DNA of 64,000 nt from an uncultured Methanobrevibacter sp. (GCF_902769175.1 NZ_CACXNW010000008.1:56841-120840); one strand, 5' to 3'; counted from the first letter of the stretch, positions 19,644 through 30,698 are shown. The notes: a model not told the origin generated them from the letters alone. A program made the numbers and translations.

Positions 19644-20753
19644 TTGTGCTTTTTTTGTTTTTTCCAATAATATTGGATTTTCAATGTATTTTTCATTAAT
19701 GTATCTTTCGTATATTGCCAATCTTTCCTTTAGCTCAAATCCTGCATCTATGGTTAGCTTTTCCAGTCTTTCAAGAGTTGGCCATGGGGATGATGGATTA
19801 ATATAATCTTCACTAAGTGGAGAAACTCCTCCCCAGTCATCTGTACCACAGAGAAGGAATATTTGGCTGGTTTCATAGTTTAAATTAGGTGGGACCTGAA
19901 CTGAAACCTCTTCATCGAAAAGCAATTGGGCAGCTGCAACAGTTCTAACCATTTCTAAAAGACTTGGTTCTTCGTAGCTTTCCATTTGTATTCCTGGACT
20001 TACTGTGAAGTTTTGAATGATCACTTCTTGAATGTGGCCATACTTATCACAAATCTCTTTTATTTTTAGTAGGGAATCAGCAATTTCCTCTTTTGTTTCA
20101 CCGATTCCAATCAATATTCCAGTGGTATATGCAATATTAAGCTTTCCAGCATTTTCTATAGTTTCAATACGTAATTTGGGATTTTTTCCAGGACTTTTTT
20201 CATGAGCTATTGTGCTCATTAGCCTTTCTGATGAATTTTCAAGCATCATTCCCATAGATACGTTGTATTCCTTTAGCTTTTTCATATCCTCATATGAGAA
20301 GTTTCCTGCATTGGTGTGTGGGAATAATGCTGTTTCTTCAACAGTCATTTTGCAGATGTCATAAATGTACTCTACCATGTTTTCATAGCCTAATTTGTCT
20401 AACTTTGCCTTGACAGCAGGTTCTGTATCTGCATCCTCACCTATTGTAAACAAGGCTTCCTTACAACCATATTTTTCAGCTTCCTTTAATGTGGACAAGA
20501 CTTCCTCTTTTTCCATCAATATGATTGCATTAGGATCATCTGGGCTTTGCTTGAATGCACAGTAGCCACAATCATTTCTACATATTTTTGTAAGTGGTAT
20601 GAACACATTTTTGGAATATGTGACATAATTGCATTCCCTTTTTGAATTAGCCAATTTCATTAGTTCTAGAATATCTTCTTTTTCGCATTCTAAAATGGCT
20701 ATTAAGTCATCTCGACTAAGGTTTTCAAAATCAATATTAGATAAGTTGGACAT
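19623..20753 (-). CDS. cofG: 7,8-didemethyl-8-hydroxy-5-deazariboflavin synthase subunit CofG
   Basis: 376 residues. Radical-SAM motif CRNDCGYC with cysteines 58, 62 and 65, in the CofG context FIPLTKICRNDCGYCAFK. CofG works with CofH to build the F420 chromophore from tyrosine and a ribityl-uracil. Downstream segments GILIGIGET and SPLSEDYINPSSPWP are typical of the family. An aggtgt site precedes the ATG. The unknown gene 40 bp upstream on the same strand is probably co-transcribed. Confidence 0.95.
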   Translation of the reverse strand: MSNLSNIDFENLSRDDLIAILECEKEDILELMKLANSKRECNYVTYSKNVFIPLTKICRNDCGYCAFKQSPDDPNAIILMEKEEVLSTLKEAEKYGCKEALFTIGEDADTEPAVKAKLDKLGYENMVEYIYDICKMTVEETALFPHTNAGNFSYEDMKKLKEYNVSMGMMLENSSERLMSTIAHEKSPGKNPKLRIETIENAGKLNIAYTTGILIGIGETKEEIADSLLKIKEICDKYGHIQEVIIQNFTVSPGIQMESYEEPSLLEMVRTVAAAQLLFDEEVSVQVPPNLNYETSQIFLLCGTDDWGGVSPLSEDYINPSSPWPTLERLEKLTIDAGFELKERLAIYERYINEKYIENPILLEKTKKAQEEINNN

Positions 20754-20793
20754 TTTACACCTATTTTTAAAAAAAGGTTAATATTTTATTTCA

Positions 20794-21246
20794 TTATTCT
20801 TCAATTTCATCTCTTTCAGTTGCAGTCACTTCGACATACATTGGACCAAATCCGGATTTGTCTTTCCAGATTGCAACAAATGTTCCTACATTAGGCATCA
20901 AGAATAGCTTGTATTCCACATGCAATCCCATTGCTTCTAATTGCTCTTTCATTTTGAGCAATCCTCCACTGTCTGGTGCTACGCCGCCATCTTCGCCATC
21001 CCTGATATAGGAATCTACTTTTTCTACAAACTCCTTGCCTTCATCTGATAAAATATCAACTTCTTTAGCTTTGAGGATATCTTCAAGTTCTCCTAATTTG
21101 GATTCCATTTCATCAATTTCTATTGGATCACGGCTGATGCCTCTTACGATTACTACGTGTTCTCCATGAAATGCAGGTCTGGATCCTTTAAATGCATTGA
21201 AATGTCCTATAATTTGTCCTGTAGTTTTTAGTAATACATCTGACAT
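20794..21246 (-). CDS. Conserved hypothetical protein upstream of cofG
   Basis: 150 residues, soluble, acidic at the C-terminus. It contains GHFNAFKGSRPAFHGEHVVI at the N-terminus and a YKLFLMPNVGTFVAIW segment. I do not recognise a characterised family; it resembles methanogen-only conserved proteins. It ends 40 bp before cofG on the same strand, so a link to F420 synthesis is possible but rests only on position. Confidence 0.75.
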   Translation of the reverse strand: MSDVLLKTTGQIIGHFNAFKGSRPAFHGEHVVIVRGISRDPIEIDEMESKLGELEDILKAKEVDILSDEGKEFVEKVDSYIRDGEDGGVAPDSGGLLKMKEQLEAMGLHVEYKLFLMPNVGTFVAIWKDKSGFGPMYVEVTATERDEIEE

Positions 21247-21500
21247 AAAATCACTTAAATTATTTTTAAAAAGTCTTTAAATAGTTTTAAAATATTTTTT
21301 TAAGATATTTCTTTTAATATTTCTAAAAAATTTATATAGTTATTTTTAATTTAGATAGTATATAAATTTTACAAAAATAAGTTTATTCTAATAATAGATT
21401 GGTTTATGAAAATGAGTTGATTTTAAAAATAATTTATAAAAAATAATTAATAAAAACTAAAAAATAAATTTAAAAAATTTTTTAAAATAAAAAAAATATT

Positions 21501-21570
21501 GTAGATGTAATAAAACATCTACTTTTAAAACGTATTTTTTTCTTTTTTTTTTAGAGTTGTGTGCTCTAAA
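21501..21570 (-). terminator. Double hairpin terminator downstream of adhesin B
   Basis: On the minus strand after the adhesin B stop, a hairpin tttttagag / ctctaaaaa with loop near tgtgtg (about 21546-21570) is followed by gtagatgt / acatctac (21501-21522) and a T-rich tail. The remaining gap 21247-21500 is AT-rich and non-coding. Confidence 0.65.
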
Positions 21571-21584
21571 AATATCTTGATTTT

Positions 21585-24500
21585 TTATTTTATTGTCAGT
21601 TTTGCTGTTTTGTTTACTGCATTGTATGTAGAGTCTCCAGCCCATTTTGCAACAACTGTGTAAGTTCCTTTTTTGTTTAGGCTTACATTAACTCTTGCTA
21701 CACCTTTGCTATTGGTTTTAGCTTTGTATGTTTTGCCATTTACTGTGAAGCTGATCCACTTGTCTACAATGAGGTTTCCATGTTCATTCTTGAATGTTGC
21801 TGTTAAGATTTTTGTTTTAGCACTTGCGGCGTAAGATTTGTTTGGAACTGTAAGTGTTGGAGTTTGACAGCTTACAGAAATCTTAGCAACAACAAAAGAT
21901 GCATTATAACTTTGGTTTCCTAAGTAACATACTGCAAATGTGTAATCTCCTTTGTATCCAAGGTTGATTTGCAATTTGGCAACACCGTTTTCATCTGTAC
22001 AGATTCCGTCTTTTTCATAAGTGTATACAACACCATTGAATCCGATTTCCATAGGTGTGTTTGCTATTGGGTTTCCATTTGCATCTTTTAATGTGAAGTA
22101 GAACCATTCACCTGTTTTTCCATCGAGTTTTGGATCAACCGCTTTTGTTTGCATGTTTTCAAAGATAATCATGGTTGCATTTTTAGTTATGTTGAAGTAT
22201 CCAGTTCCAGTGGATTCAGCATGTGTTTTGTTTCCAGCAAAGATTGCTACAACAGGGTAAGTGTCTGCAGGCAAGATATCCGGAATAGTGAGTGTTCCTT
22301 TTCCTTCAGCATTTACTGTAACCAGGTATTCCTTATCTGCAACAGTTACATTAAGGGTTCCACTTAATGGGGTTCCGGTTATGTCTTTGAATGTAAATTC
22401 AATTGTTGGGTTTTCTCCATAGCTAATGTTTTCAACAGTAACAACAATTTCAGTTGGGGTGATTTCAGTTGGATTTACAACTATTTCTTTTGTAACTGTT
22501 TCCTCTTTATGCACTCCATCATTTACACTGATGACAACTGTATGTGGACCTTCTGGCAATTTACCAAGGTTCGCATTTCCATTTTCATCAACATCAACTT
22601 CTTGAACTTCTCCGCCATCAATGCTTATGTTGACTTTTGTGATAGGAACTTCTTCACCTCTGCCGTCAGTTGCAGTGACTGTTATTATTAGGTCTTGGCC
22701 TTCAACAGGGCTGTTGTCTGTCACTTCTACAATTAAGTCTGTAGATTCTGTAATGGTTAATCTTGCAGTGGCATTTGATCCATAGTAGTTTTCATCACCT
22801 AAGTACATTACAGTGATTTTGCATTCTCCAACGGTTTCATCGATTTTGAATGTGACACTTTCCATGCCATCTTCAAGGTAGTATACTTTGCTTATGTTGT
22901 CTTCTGCCCAGCCTACAGTTACGATTACCATTCCTGTGGCAGGATATCCTTCTACACCTTCAACAGATACTGGGATGCTTACAGGGACATTCCATTCGGT
23001 AGTTGCATCTTTAACATTTACTGTAGAGTTTACTTTGTTTACAGTTAAGGTTGTGCTTGCAGTTTTTGTCTCTGGCTTGAACTTCTCATCCCCAGAGTAT
23101 GAAACAGTGATTGTGTATTCATCTGCATTAAATCCTGAAATTGGGATGCTTCCTTTTAATTCTTTTTCTGTAATGGTTATTTCTTGTTTTTTACTTTTCA
23201 GTGTGATGTTGACTGTTCCTGTTGCTCTTTGATCGAATTCAAGAAGTATAGTTGCATTTTCACCATAATCAATCACAGTGTCTCCTATAGAGACATCTAA
23301 TTCTGCATCTTCAGGGATGCTTACAATTGTGATTGTTGATTTTGCATTCTCTATGCTTGCAGTTACGCTTCCCAAGCCGTATCTTTCTGGAGAATAGCTT
23401 ATTGTGTCTTTTAAGCCAACAGTATTGTTGCTGAGGGTTCCGTTGATTGAACTTAAGCTTAGAGTGATTGGATATATTTGATCATCGAATTCAGTTATTT
23501 CCCCTGTAGCCTCATCATATGCATATAAATTGAATATTATGTTTGATGTGCTAAAGACAGGAATTTGTTCAGGATCTGCAGTTCCATTTAGGAATAGCCA
23601 TACTTTAGATTGGTCATATGGTTTTTGATCAAAATCTTGTTCATTGTTTCCAAACCAATTGTAATCTGCATTAGAGCCTTCAAAGACCTCATAAATGATT
23701 TCTTTAGGCCCATTATTTAACAGTATGTTATTGGTGAAATTGGAATAACTATTCTCACCATAATCATTATAATATACGCTACCGTTAATTGTAGCAGTGT
23801 TGTTTATGAATAAGCAAGTAGAAACTTTACCATATTTTCCATGCCATTTGATGGCTCCACCATTTTCTGCAGTGTTGCTGTTGAATGTGGAATTGATTAC
23901 AGCACCATTTTCACAGTTTATATATGCTGCACCAGAGTTGTTTACATTGTTGTTTGTGAAGTTAGAATCAACAATGTGTATCTTTCCACCGTCAAAGTCG
24001 GGTTGGTTTTTATAATAGATTGCTCCTCCCGCTTCTGCACTGTTACTCTCAAAAGTACACTGGGTTATGTTTGTTAATGAATCCCTATTATACTCTGCAT
24101 ATATGGCTCCTCCACGTTGGGCTTTGTTGTTGGTGAAACTGCAATTGTATATTGTTCCGTTGTTAAAGAAAGTAACGGCTCCACCATGTGGTGCTTGGTT
24201 GCTGTCGAAATTAGAGTTTTCAATAGTTGCTATAGATGATGAGAAATGGATTGCTCCTCCTTTCGGATTATTATCGGTTCCAGTTATTTTGTTATTGGTG
24301 AAGTTACTGTTGTTTACATGTCCTTCACTATTAAAAAGGATTGCTCCGCCGATTCTAGATGCTGAGTTGTTGATGAAATTGCAGTTATCTACGGTACCTT
24401 TTCTATTAATTTGGATTGCACCTCCTTGGGTGGAATATCCTTCAGAAACACTATTGTTAATGAAATTTGAATTATTCACAATTCCCTCGTAACCAATAAA

Positions 24501-26617
24501 AAGCGCTCCTCCAATGCCTCGAGATGTGTGGTTGATGAAATTGCAGTTGTTCACCATTCCATTTCCATTTATGTAAACTCCTGGAGTATATCTATCATTT
24601 TCATTATTTGTGAAGTTAGAGTTTTCTACTATCCCATAATTATCGAATGAATTGATATGAATTGTTCCTCCTTTGTTGTAGTTAAAGTTAGAGTTATTCA
24701 CTATTCCTGCATTATCGCTGAAGTACAGGGCATTGCCTCCGCTGTTATTTGTAAAATTACAGTTATTGACTTTTCCAAATCCATCATCAAAATAGATTGC
24801 TGTACCCGGCAGAATATTTTCCTCCATTTTGTTATTGATGAATGCACAATTTTCAGCAATTCCTTCATAGTAAAAGTATACTCCTACACCATAAGCTCCA
24901 GTGTTATTTTTAAAGTATGAATTGTTCACTATTCCATTGTTATAAGCGAAATAAACACATCCGTAACCAGTTGTTGCATTGTTATTGGTAAAGTTACAGA
25001 GATTAACTGTACTAAGCTCTCCATATTGTAAGTAGATGATAGCATACATTGCACTATTGCTGTCAATTTTACAATTGCTTAAGTTAATGCTGGCATTTTC
25101 GCTGTAGATAGCTCCACCACGTTTTCCATAGTTCTTATTGAATCTACAATTCTCAATCACTGTATTTGTGCTATTTTCTAAGTTGAGAGCTCCGCCATTT
25201 TCTCTTGCATTATTATCGTTAAAGATGCAGTTTTCAATATTTCCAGTTCCGTTTAAGTAAATTGCTCCTCCAGAATATGCAGAATTATTTGTAAATATTG
25301 TATTTTCAATTTTTCCTCCTTTTGAAGCAATTCCTCCTCCTCTTTCGATTGCTTTGTTTCCGTTAAACTCTCCATTAAAAACAACTTCATCAAAGCTTTC
25401 AAAGAAGTTTATTCCTCCTCCGTACTTGGCAGTGTTATTGATGAAATTTGTATTGAATGTAATGTTTTTAGGGCTTTCTCTGTAGTTTACCGCCCCTCCA
25501 TAATCTCCAGCAGTGTTATTTATGAAATCACATTCGAATAGGGAGTTTTCTGAAACGTCCTTAAAGGTGATTGCTCCTCCGTTTCCTATCAATCCAGTGT
25601 TGTTTATATAAGTTCCTTTGAATGAAAATCATGAACAATGAGTTCAAGAAAACATTCACACAGTGTTGTTTATATAAGTTCCTTTGAATGTGTTGTGGTT
25701 TGTCCTGTTGCGGAAGAACATTGCTCCTCCACATGATCCTGCCTTGTTGAATCTGAAATCGCTATTGAATATGTTGTTGTTTGCTTCATAGTTGAAAAAG
25801 ATTCCCGCTCCATACATTGCATTATTGTACATGAAAATGCTTTCAAAATAATCATTTGATGAAGTATTGCGGAAAAATATTCCCCCTCCACTTTTTTCTG
25901 CATTTGCTGTATTATTATAGAATTCTGCAATAAACTTATTTCCAGTGGAAGTGTCCTTTAAGTAAATTCCTCCACCACAGTTTGCGGCAGTATTGTCTCT
26001 GAATTCTCCACCTATTGTATTGCTTTCACTTGCACCATTAATGTAGATTGCACCTCCATTGTAAGCGCTGTTGTTGATGAATGTGGAATTGATTATGCTG
26101 TTTGCAAATGGACCGTTAATGAATATTGCTCCACCATTCGCATCTGTATGGCCGTTTATGAAAATAATGTTTTCTAAAGTCACCTTTTCTGCAGTAATAT
26201 TGAATATTCTTGCTTGATTATTCCCATTTAGGGTAAATCCATTTCCATGAATGGTTAAATTACGGTTAATGCTAATACCATTTGCAAAATCAGAATCAGA
26301 ATCTGGATTAAAGGTGTAATTGTTGTTTAGATAAATTTCACCATCTTCATTGCCGTTAATTGTAGTATTCAAGTCAGTAAAGCTTAAATGTTCTTCCCCT
26401 TCACTTAAAACAGCTTCATTGCTTTCATCTAAGTTATTTCATCATTGTTGTTGTCTTCTAAAATAAGTTCTTCGTTAATGGTTTCTTCTAAAATTAGTTT
26501 ATTATTATCATTTATGCTAATGCTGTCATCTGCATCATATTCCGCAGCACTGGCTGCAGATATGCTTAGCAAACTGACAAAGATAATCAGTATAAATAAA
26601 TGCTTTTTATTTTTCAT
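21585..26617 (-). pseudogene. Adhesin-like beta-helix surface protein B, broken at two places
   Basis: The intact protein would exceed 1650 residues. It starts at 26617 with a signal peptide (MKNKKHLFILIIF to SAASAAEYD). A frameshift at about 26429-26431 (one base missing; ACT TAG should read through to LDESNEAV) separates it from a beta-helix part 25656-26372, and a 66-bp in-frame insertion at 25625-25690 adds three TGA codons before the main part 21585-25592. The beta-helix repeats (GGAIY, NNCNFTNN) run to about 23600, followed by roughly six Ig-like domains of about 95-105 residues, the last with KWISFTVNGKTYKAKTN. No transmembrane anchor is seen. Presumed extracellular and attachment-related, by family. 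Confidence 0.85.
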
Positions 26618-26831
26618 AAAAGTTTTCCCCTAGAAATTTCTAAAATCAAATTTATTTTTATTGGGTATATTATATATTATTTTTTAAATATTTTTGAATA
26701 TATTATAAACTTTAATTATTTTTTTTGAAATTCTTCAGTTTTTAATGATAATAATACTTTTTAAATGCTAATCAACATATATATAATATTTTAAACTAAA
26801 AATATAATTATAAATATAGGAAAATGATATT

Positions 26832-27104
26832 ATGGAAAATTTTGAAAATCAGAAATTCTGTCAATCATGTGCAATGCCTATGACTGAAGAACTTTATGGA
26901 ACCACTGCAGATGGATCTAAAAATGAGGATTACTGCATGTGCTGCTTTAAAGATGGTGAATTCACTTCTGATGGAACTATGGAAGAAATGATTGCTTTCT
27001 GCAGTGAAAAAATGACTGAAGTTCATCCTGAAATGGATCAGGAAGAAGCTTTACAAATGATGAATGAGATTTTCCCTAAACTTAAAAGATGGGCTAAGGA
27101 TTAA
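26832..27104 (+). CDS. Small zinc-ribbon protein
   Basis: 90 residues. FCQSCAMPM and DYCMCCFKDG supply two cysteine pairs, followed by a helical C-terminal part with TMEEMIAFCSEKM. This matches the putative zinc-ribbon family often found as short free-standing proteins in methanogens and clostridia; the biochemical role is unknown. Monocistronic, with a plausible TATA box upstream. Confidence 0.85.
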   Translation: MENFENQKFCQSCAMPMTEELYGTTADGSKNEDYCMCCFKDGEFTSDGTMEEMIAFCSEKMTEVHPEMDQEEALQMMNEIFPKLKRWAKD

Positions 27105-27284
27105 ATTATAATTAATTTGATTCTTTAAAACTTTTACTTTTTTTTAAATTTTTTTTTTAATTCTTTCAAACATTTTTTTCATTGATTTAAATTTATTCAA
27201 TGTCTTTTCTATTTTTAAATAATGGTTTAAATAATCTATGCACCTATTTTTAAAAGATAATTTAAGATAAAAATAGCTTATTAT

Positions 27285-27480
27285 AGACAAAAATTAGTTT
27301 AATAAATTAGTTTAAAAAATTGTTAAGTTATAGAAACAAAAAATAGTTTAATTTTTTGGTTTAGAAAATTGTTAAGTTATTGGATTAATAAAATTAGTTT
27401 AATTGTTTAGTTTAAAAAAATTTGTTAAGATATAGAAATAAAAAATAGTTTAAAAATTAGAATAAAAAAATTGTTAATAG
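27285..27480. repeat. Degenerate 49-53-bp tandem repeat
   Basis: Four imperfect copies marked by aaaattgttaa at about 27318, 27367, 27420 and 27469. The rest of 27105-27538 is AT-rich with no gene. Confidence 0.7.
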
Positions 27481-27538
27481 ATTATAATCAAATAAAATAA
27501 ATTTTTAAAAAAAGTTACGGTTATTTTTCAAACCAGGA

Positions 27539-27688
27539 TTATCCGTAAAAATTTATTTTATTTGGATATTTAACTTGAATTTCATTAACGATATTAGCTT
27601 CGTCAGAATTTGCAAAATTGTAAGAAAGATATGCTAATCCGATTGATATAGAAACCAATATTACGCTTATACCTAAAATAACACTCAT
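27539..27688 (-). CDS. Small single-pass membrane protein, 49 residues
   Basis: An open frame from ATG 27688 to TAA 27539 encodes a 49-residue protein: MSVILGISVILVSISIGLAY gives one transmembrane helix, followed by a polar tail (NSDEANIVNEIQVKYPNK). A gaggg site lies 7 bases upstream. A well-formed promoter with BRE, TATA and a palindrome sits 56-93 bp upstream, in the right place for this gene. Such support makes it likely real in spite of its size. Function unknown; co-regulation with adhesin A is inferred from the shared promoter block. Confidence 0.7.
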   Translation of the reverse strand: MSVILGISVILVSISIGLAYLSYNFANSDEANIVNEIQVKYPNKINFYG

Positions 27689-27740
27689 ATTTTTTCCCTC
27701 TTTTTTTGTGTGAATTACACTTAATTGTATATTTATTTAA

Positions 27741-27784
27741 CCCTTTATATAAAGGTTTTCGCATGTAAGTGCTCACTTGCATCT
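27741..27784 (-). promoter_or_regulatory. Promoter with palindromic operator (49-aa membrane protein)
   Basis: Plus-strand form: TATA-like tttatataaa at 27744-27753, a BRE complement ggttttc, then the palindrome TGTAAGT, 4 bases, ACTTGCA at 27764-27781. Read on the minus strand this is operator, BRE, TATA. It matches 3691-3728 with the same spacing of 10 bp between TATA and palindrome. Confidence 0.7.
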
Positions 27785-27973
27785 TAAAATTGCTAATTAG
27801 GGGTCTAAAATAATTATTTTACTAAAATAAGTTTAATATGTGCTTTATTTTATCATTAAATTGATTAGATTCTTTTTAAAAATAGAAATTTAGATGGGTT
27901 TTAATCATTTGTTTGAAATTAATTAAAAAAGTAAAAAAATAGGAAAAAATGAATTTTTCCCAAATAATTGATT

Positions 27974-28438
27974 TTATACCGCATCTGCAATTGGCTCAAT
28001 ATTATTGTTTGCATTGAATTTCATCAATTCATCATAACATTTTTGCATATCCTCAGCAGTTCCCTTTTCCTTATAAACCATGAAAATGTATTTTTTTCCA
28101 TCAACTTCTGCTACTTCCAAAACACCATAATCAACTTTGATATTTCCTGAAGTTACATAGGAAATGGCATCACTTACATTGCTGCCGCTATGATATGTGA
28201 CATTATATGTATTGTTGTCTCCTGATACTATGGTGTAACCGGTATCATTTTCCAAATAGCCAAGCCGAATTAATTCGTCGTCATAATCCCAAGTGTATAA
28301 CAACATATTCTCTTGTTCATTTATTGCATAATTTTCGTTGACTGGAGTAAAACCATCATTGATTATAAATTCTGCTGCATTAACTGCAGTTATGGCTAAA
28401 AAACCTATTATTAATATTACTATTGCTTTTTTAAACAT
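27974..28438 (-). CDS. Secreted hypothetical protein
   Basis: 154 residues with a signal peptide (MFKKAIVILIIGFLAITAV, cleavage near NAAEF). The mature part contains a beta-rich region (YTIVSGDNNTYNVTYHSG) and a VDGKKYIFMVY segment. It resembles small exported proteins common in Methanobrevibacter but I cannot name a family. It ends 67 bp from the ABC1 kinase gene on the same strand, downstream of it. Confidence 0.8.
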   Translation of the reverse strand: MFKKAIVILIIGFLAITAVNAAEFIINDGFTPVNENYAINEQENMLLYTWDYDDELIRLGYLENDTGYTIVSGDNNTYNVTYHSGSNVSDAISYVTSGNIKVDYGVLEVAEVDGKKYIFMVYKEKGTAEDMQKCYDELMKFNANNNIEPIADAV

Positions 28439-28504
28439 TTTTGCACCTTTAATTTTTTTTATGCAAATCCTATTTTTTCAGTTTCTTCATTTGTTTTCAT
28501 AGAT

Positions 28505-30097
28505 TTACTTTTCAGTGTGGATGAATTTAATAATGATGTATATTCCAAGAATTGCACTGATTAGGAATCCAAAGAATCCAATAGCTGAAATATCCCAAAC
28601 TCTTGGTCCTTTGTCTGCTAAAATTGCAATGGATGAACCAATAAGCAATGCAGATACGATTAATGATATGGATAATTGATCTTTTAATTCGTCTAAGCCA
28701 GTATGGTTCATATTCAACTCTAATTCTCCTTTTTCGAGTTTATCAAGAGTGCTGTTAAGTCTGTCTGGCAAGTCCTTTAATAAATGTTCAATTTCCACAA
28801 TATAGTTGAATCCTCCGCTTACAAGGTTTCCAGGTTCAAACTTGGTTTTAATCATCTTTTTAGCGAATGTTTCAAGTTCTGTAGTAAGGTTAAAGTGTGG
28901 GTCTAATTTGTCCCCTGCTTCTTCAATGAGGAGCATACCTCTTCCAATCATTACAAATTCTCTTGGAAGAATGATGTTGTGGTTAATCATGACATTCATC
29001 AAATCATCAAAAATGCCGTCCATTTGGTCCAGGTCAACACCGATGTATGAGTTCAATAAGTCATCTACATCCTGTTTAAACTCTTCAGTGTTTTGTTCTG
29101 GAGTGATGATGTTCATGTAAAGCAATTGATTGATTAAGTGGTGTGAGTTTCCACCTAAGAGAAGCAATATTAATTGTGAGAAGTTTGATCTGAAGGTATC
29201 ATTAACTACTCCCATCATTCCGAAATCAATGTAGCATAGCCTATTGTCACGAGTTACAAATAGGTTACCTGGGTGTGGGTCTGCATGGAAAAATCCGTCA
29301 ATCAATACTTGTTTCAAATAGGATTGGCATCCATATTGGGCAATTTCCTTATTGTTAATACCTTCGATTTCATTGTCGTATAAATCAGGCAATTCAATTC
29401 CATCAATAAGTTCCATGGTTATGACTTTAGAAGAACAGTAATCCGGATAGACTTCAGGTATTTTAATATATTCCACATCTTTAAAGTTTTTGGTTATTTT
29501 ACCAATATTCTTAACTTCTTCCATATAGTTTAATTCTTTAAAGATGGATCTTTCAAATTCTTTAGCCATTGCAGGCAAGTTATATGTTCTTGATCCTGAA
29601 ATATGCTTATCTACAGTTCCAACTAATTTGTTTAATATTTTTACATCAGGTACGATAACATCGTAGATACCTGGCTTTTGAACTTTAACTGCAACTTCCT
29701 GATTGCTTTCCTTTAATGTTGCTTTATACACTTGTCCAATTGATGCTGAACCAAGAGGCTCTTCATTAAATTCAGAATACACTTCTTCCAGTGGTTTTCC
29801 AAGTTCTTCTTCAATAACTGCTTTCATTTCATCAAAAGGAGTTACTGGTGTGTTGTCCCTAAGAAGCTTCAAGTCATCAGCTATTTCATTACCGACTAAA
29901 TCTGGCCTTGTAGCGAGCAATTGTCCTAATTTAATAAATGCAGGACCACACTCTTCCATTGCATATCTTAAATCGGAAACTTCAAAGTCGTCGTCATCTT
30001 CGTTGTTTTTTAATAATTTTGCTAAATGATGTTTTTTAGCAATGCCCATAATTTCATCAAAACGTTGTCTTGAAACTTTTTTGTCTTCTTTTGCCAT
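28505..30097 (-). CDS. ABC1/UbiB family atypical kinase
   Basis: 530 residues. UbiB-family signatures are FIKLGQLLATRPDL (KxGQ motif), the alanine-rich loop GSASIGQVYKA, VAVKVQKPG with the kinase lysine, FHADPHPGNL and IDFGMMG. Two transmembrane helices close the C-terminus, as in membrane-anchored members. Bacterial and mitochondrial relatives support isoprenoid quinone synthesis; methanogens without quinones keep the gene and its role there is unclear, perhaps in isoprenoid lipid handling. Confidence 0.92.
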   Translation of the reverse strand: MAKEDKKVSRQRFDEIMGIAKKHHLAKLLKNNEDDDDFEVSDLRYAMEECGPAFIKLGQLLATRPDLVGNEIADDLKLLRDNTPVTPFDEMKAVIEEELGKPLEEVYSEFNEEPLGSASIGQVYKATLKESNQEVAVKVQKPGIYDVIVPDVKILNKLVGTVDKHISGSRTYNLPAMAKEFERSIFKELNYMEEVKNIGKITKNFKDVEYIKIPEVYPDYCSSKVITMELIDGIELPDLYDNEIEGINNKEIAQYGCQSYLKQVLIDGFFHADPHPGNLFVTRDNRLCYIDFGMMGVVNDTFRSNFSQLILLLLGGNSHHLINQLLYMNIITPEQNTEEFKQDVDDLLNSYIGVDLDQMDGIFDDLMNVMINHNIILPREFVMIGRGMLLIEEAGDKLDPHFNLTTELETFAKKMIKTKFEPGNLVSGGFNYIVEIEHLLKDLPDRLNSTLDKLEKGELELNMNHTGLDELKDQLSISLIVSALLIGSSIAILADKGPRVWDISAIGFFGFLISAILGIYIIIKFIHTEK

Positions 30098-30370
30098 TTT
30101 ATCACTTGATTTAATACATTTGTCTTTGTAAGAAATGATTAGTTAATTTAAATAATAGTTAATTTAATATATTTTTAACTATCTTATTCTAAATTATATT
30201 GTGAATATTATATAAGCATTATGAAATCTTATTGTATTATGTCTAAAAATAAATGAAAAAAATTAATTTTTTATATTATTAAATAATGTTAAAAAAGAGA
30301 TGGAATGACTTTAAAAATATTTTTTTAAACAGTATATTTGTTATGCTTATCAATTTAAGAATTAGTTTTT

Positions 30371-30585
30371 TCACTTATTATTGGATAAGTTTTCATTTAA
30401 AAATTAGTTTTTTTTTTTACCTTGTTTTGGCTAAGGCTATTGTTTTTAAAATTAGTTTTTTTGCCTTGTTTTGGCTAAGGCTATTGTTTTTAAAATTAGT
30501 TTTTTGCCTTGTTTTGGCTAAGGCTATTGTTTTTAAAATTAGTTTTTTAAACCTTATGCTAACTAAGATTATCCATTTTAAAAAA
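30371..30585. repeat. Array of 43-44-bp repeats with hairpins
   Basis: Three near-identical units start at about 30419, 30463 and 30506. Each contains gcctt ... aaggc, able to form a hairpin, then a T-run and aaaattag. Degenerate copies flank them (30371-30418 and 30549-30585). The array lies between the mptA 3' end and the ABC1 kinase promoter. It is open in one frame but encodes only a low-complexity repeat. No other feature in 30098-30698. Confidence 0.8.
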
Positions 30586-30698
30586 TAGGTCGTGTTTAAT
30601 TTAATTAAAAATTACAGCAAATAAGCAATATTTACTTTTAAAAAGAAAAAATATTTAGTTTTAAATTAAATTTAAAAAACCTAACTAAAACTATTTTC

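Noticed and set aside
30286-30588. Open frame of 100 codons through the 43-44-bp repeat array
   Set aside because: It translates the DNA repeat into a hydrophobic low-complexity string; the repeat copies differ in length (43 versus 44), so the frame is not preserved.
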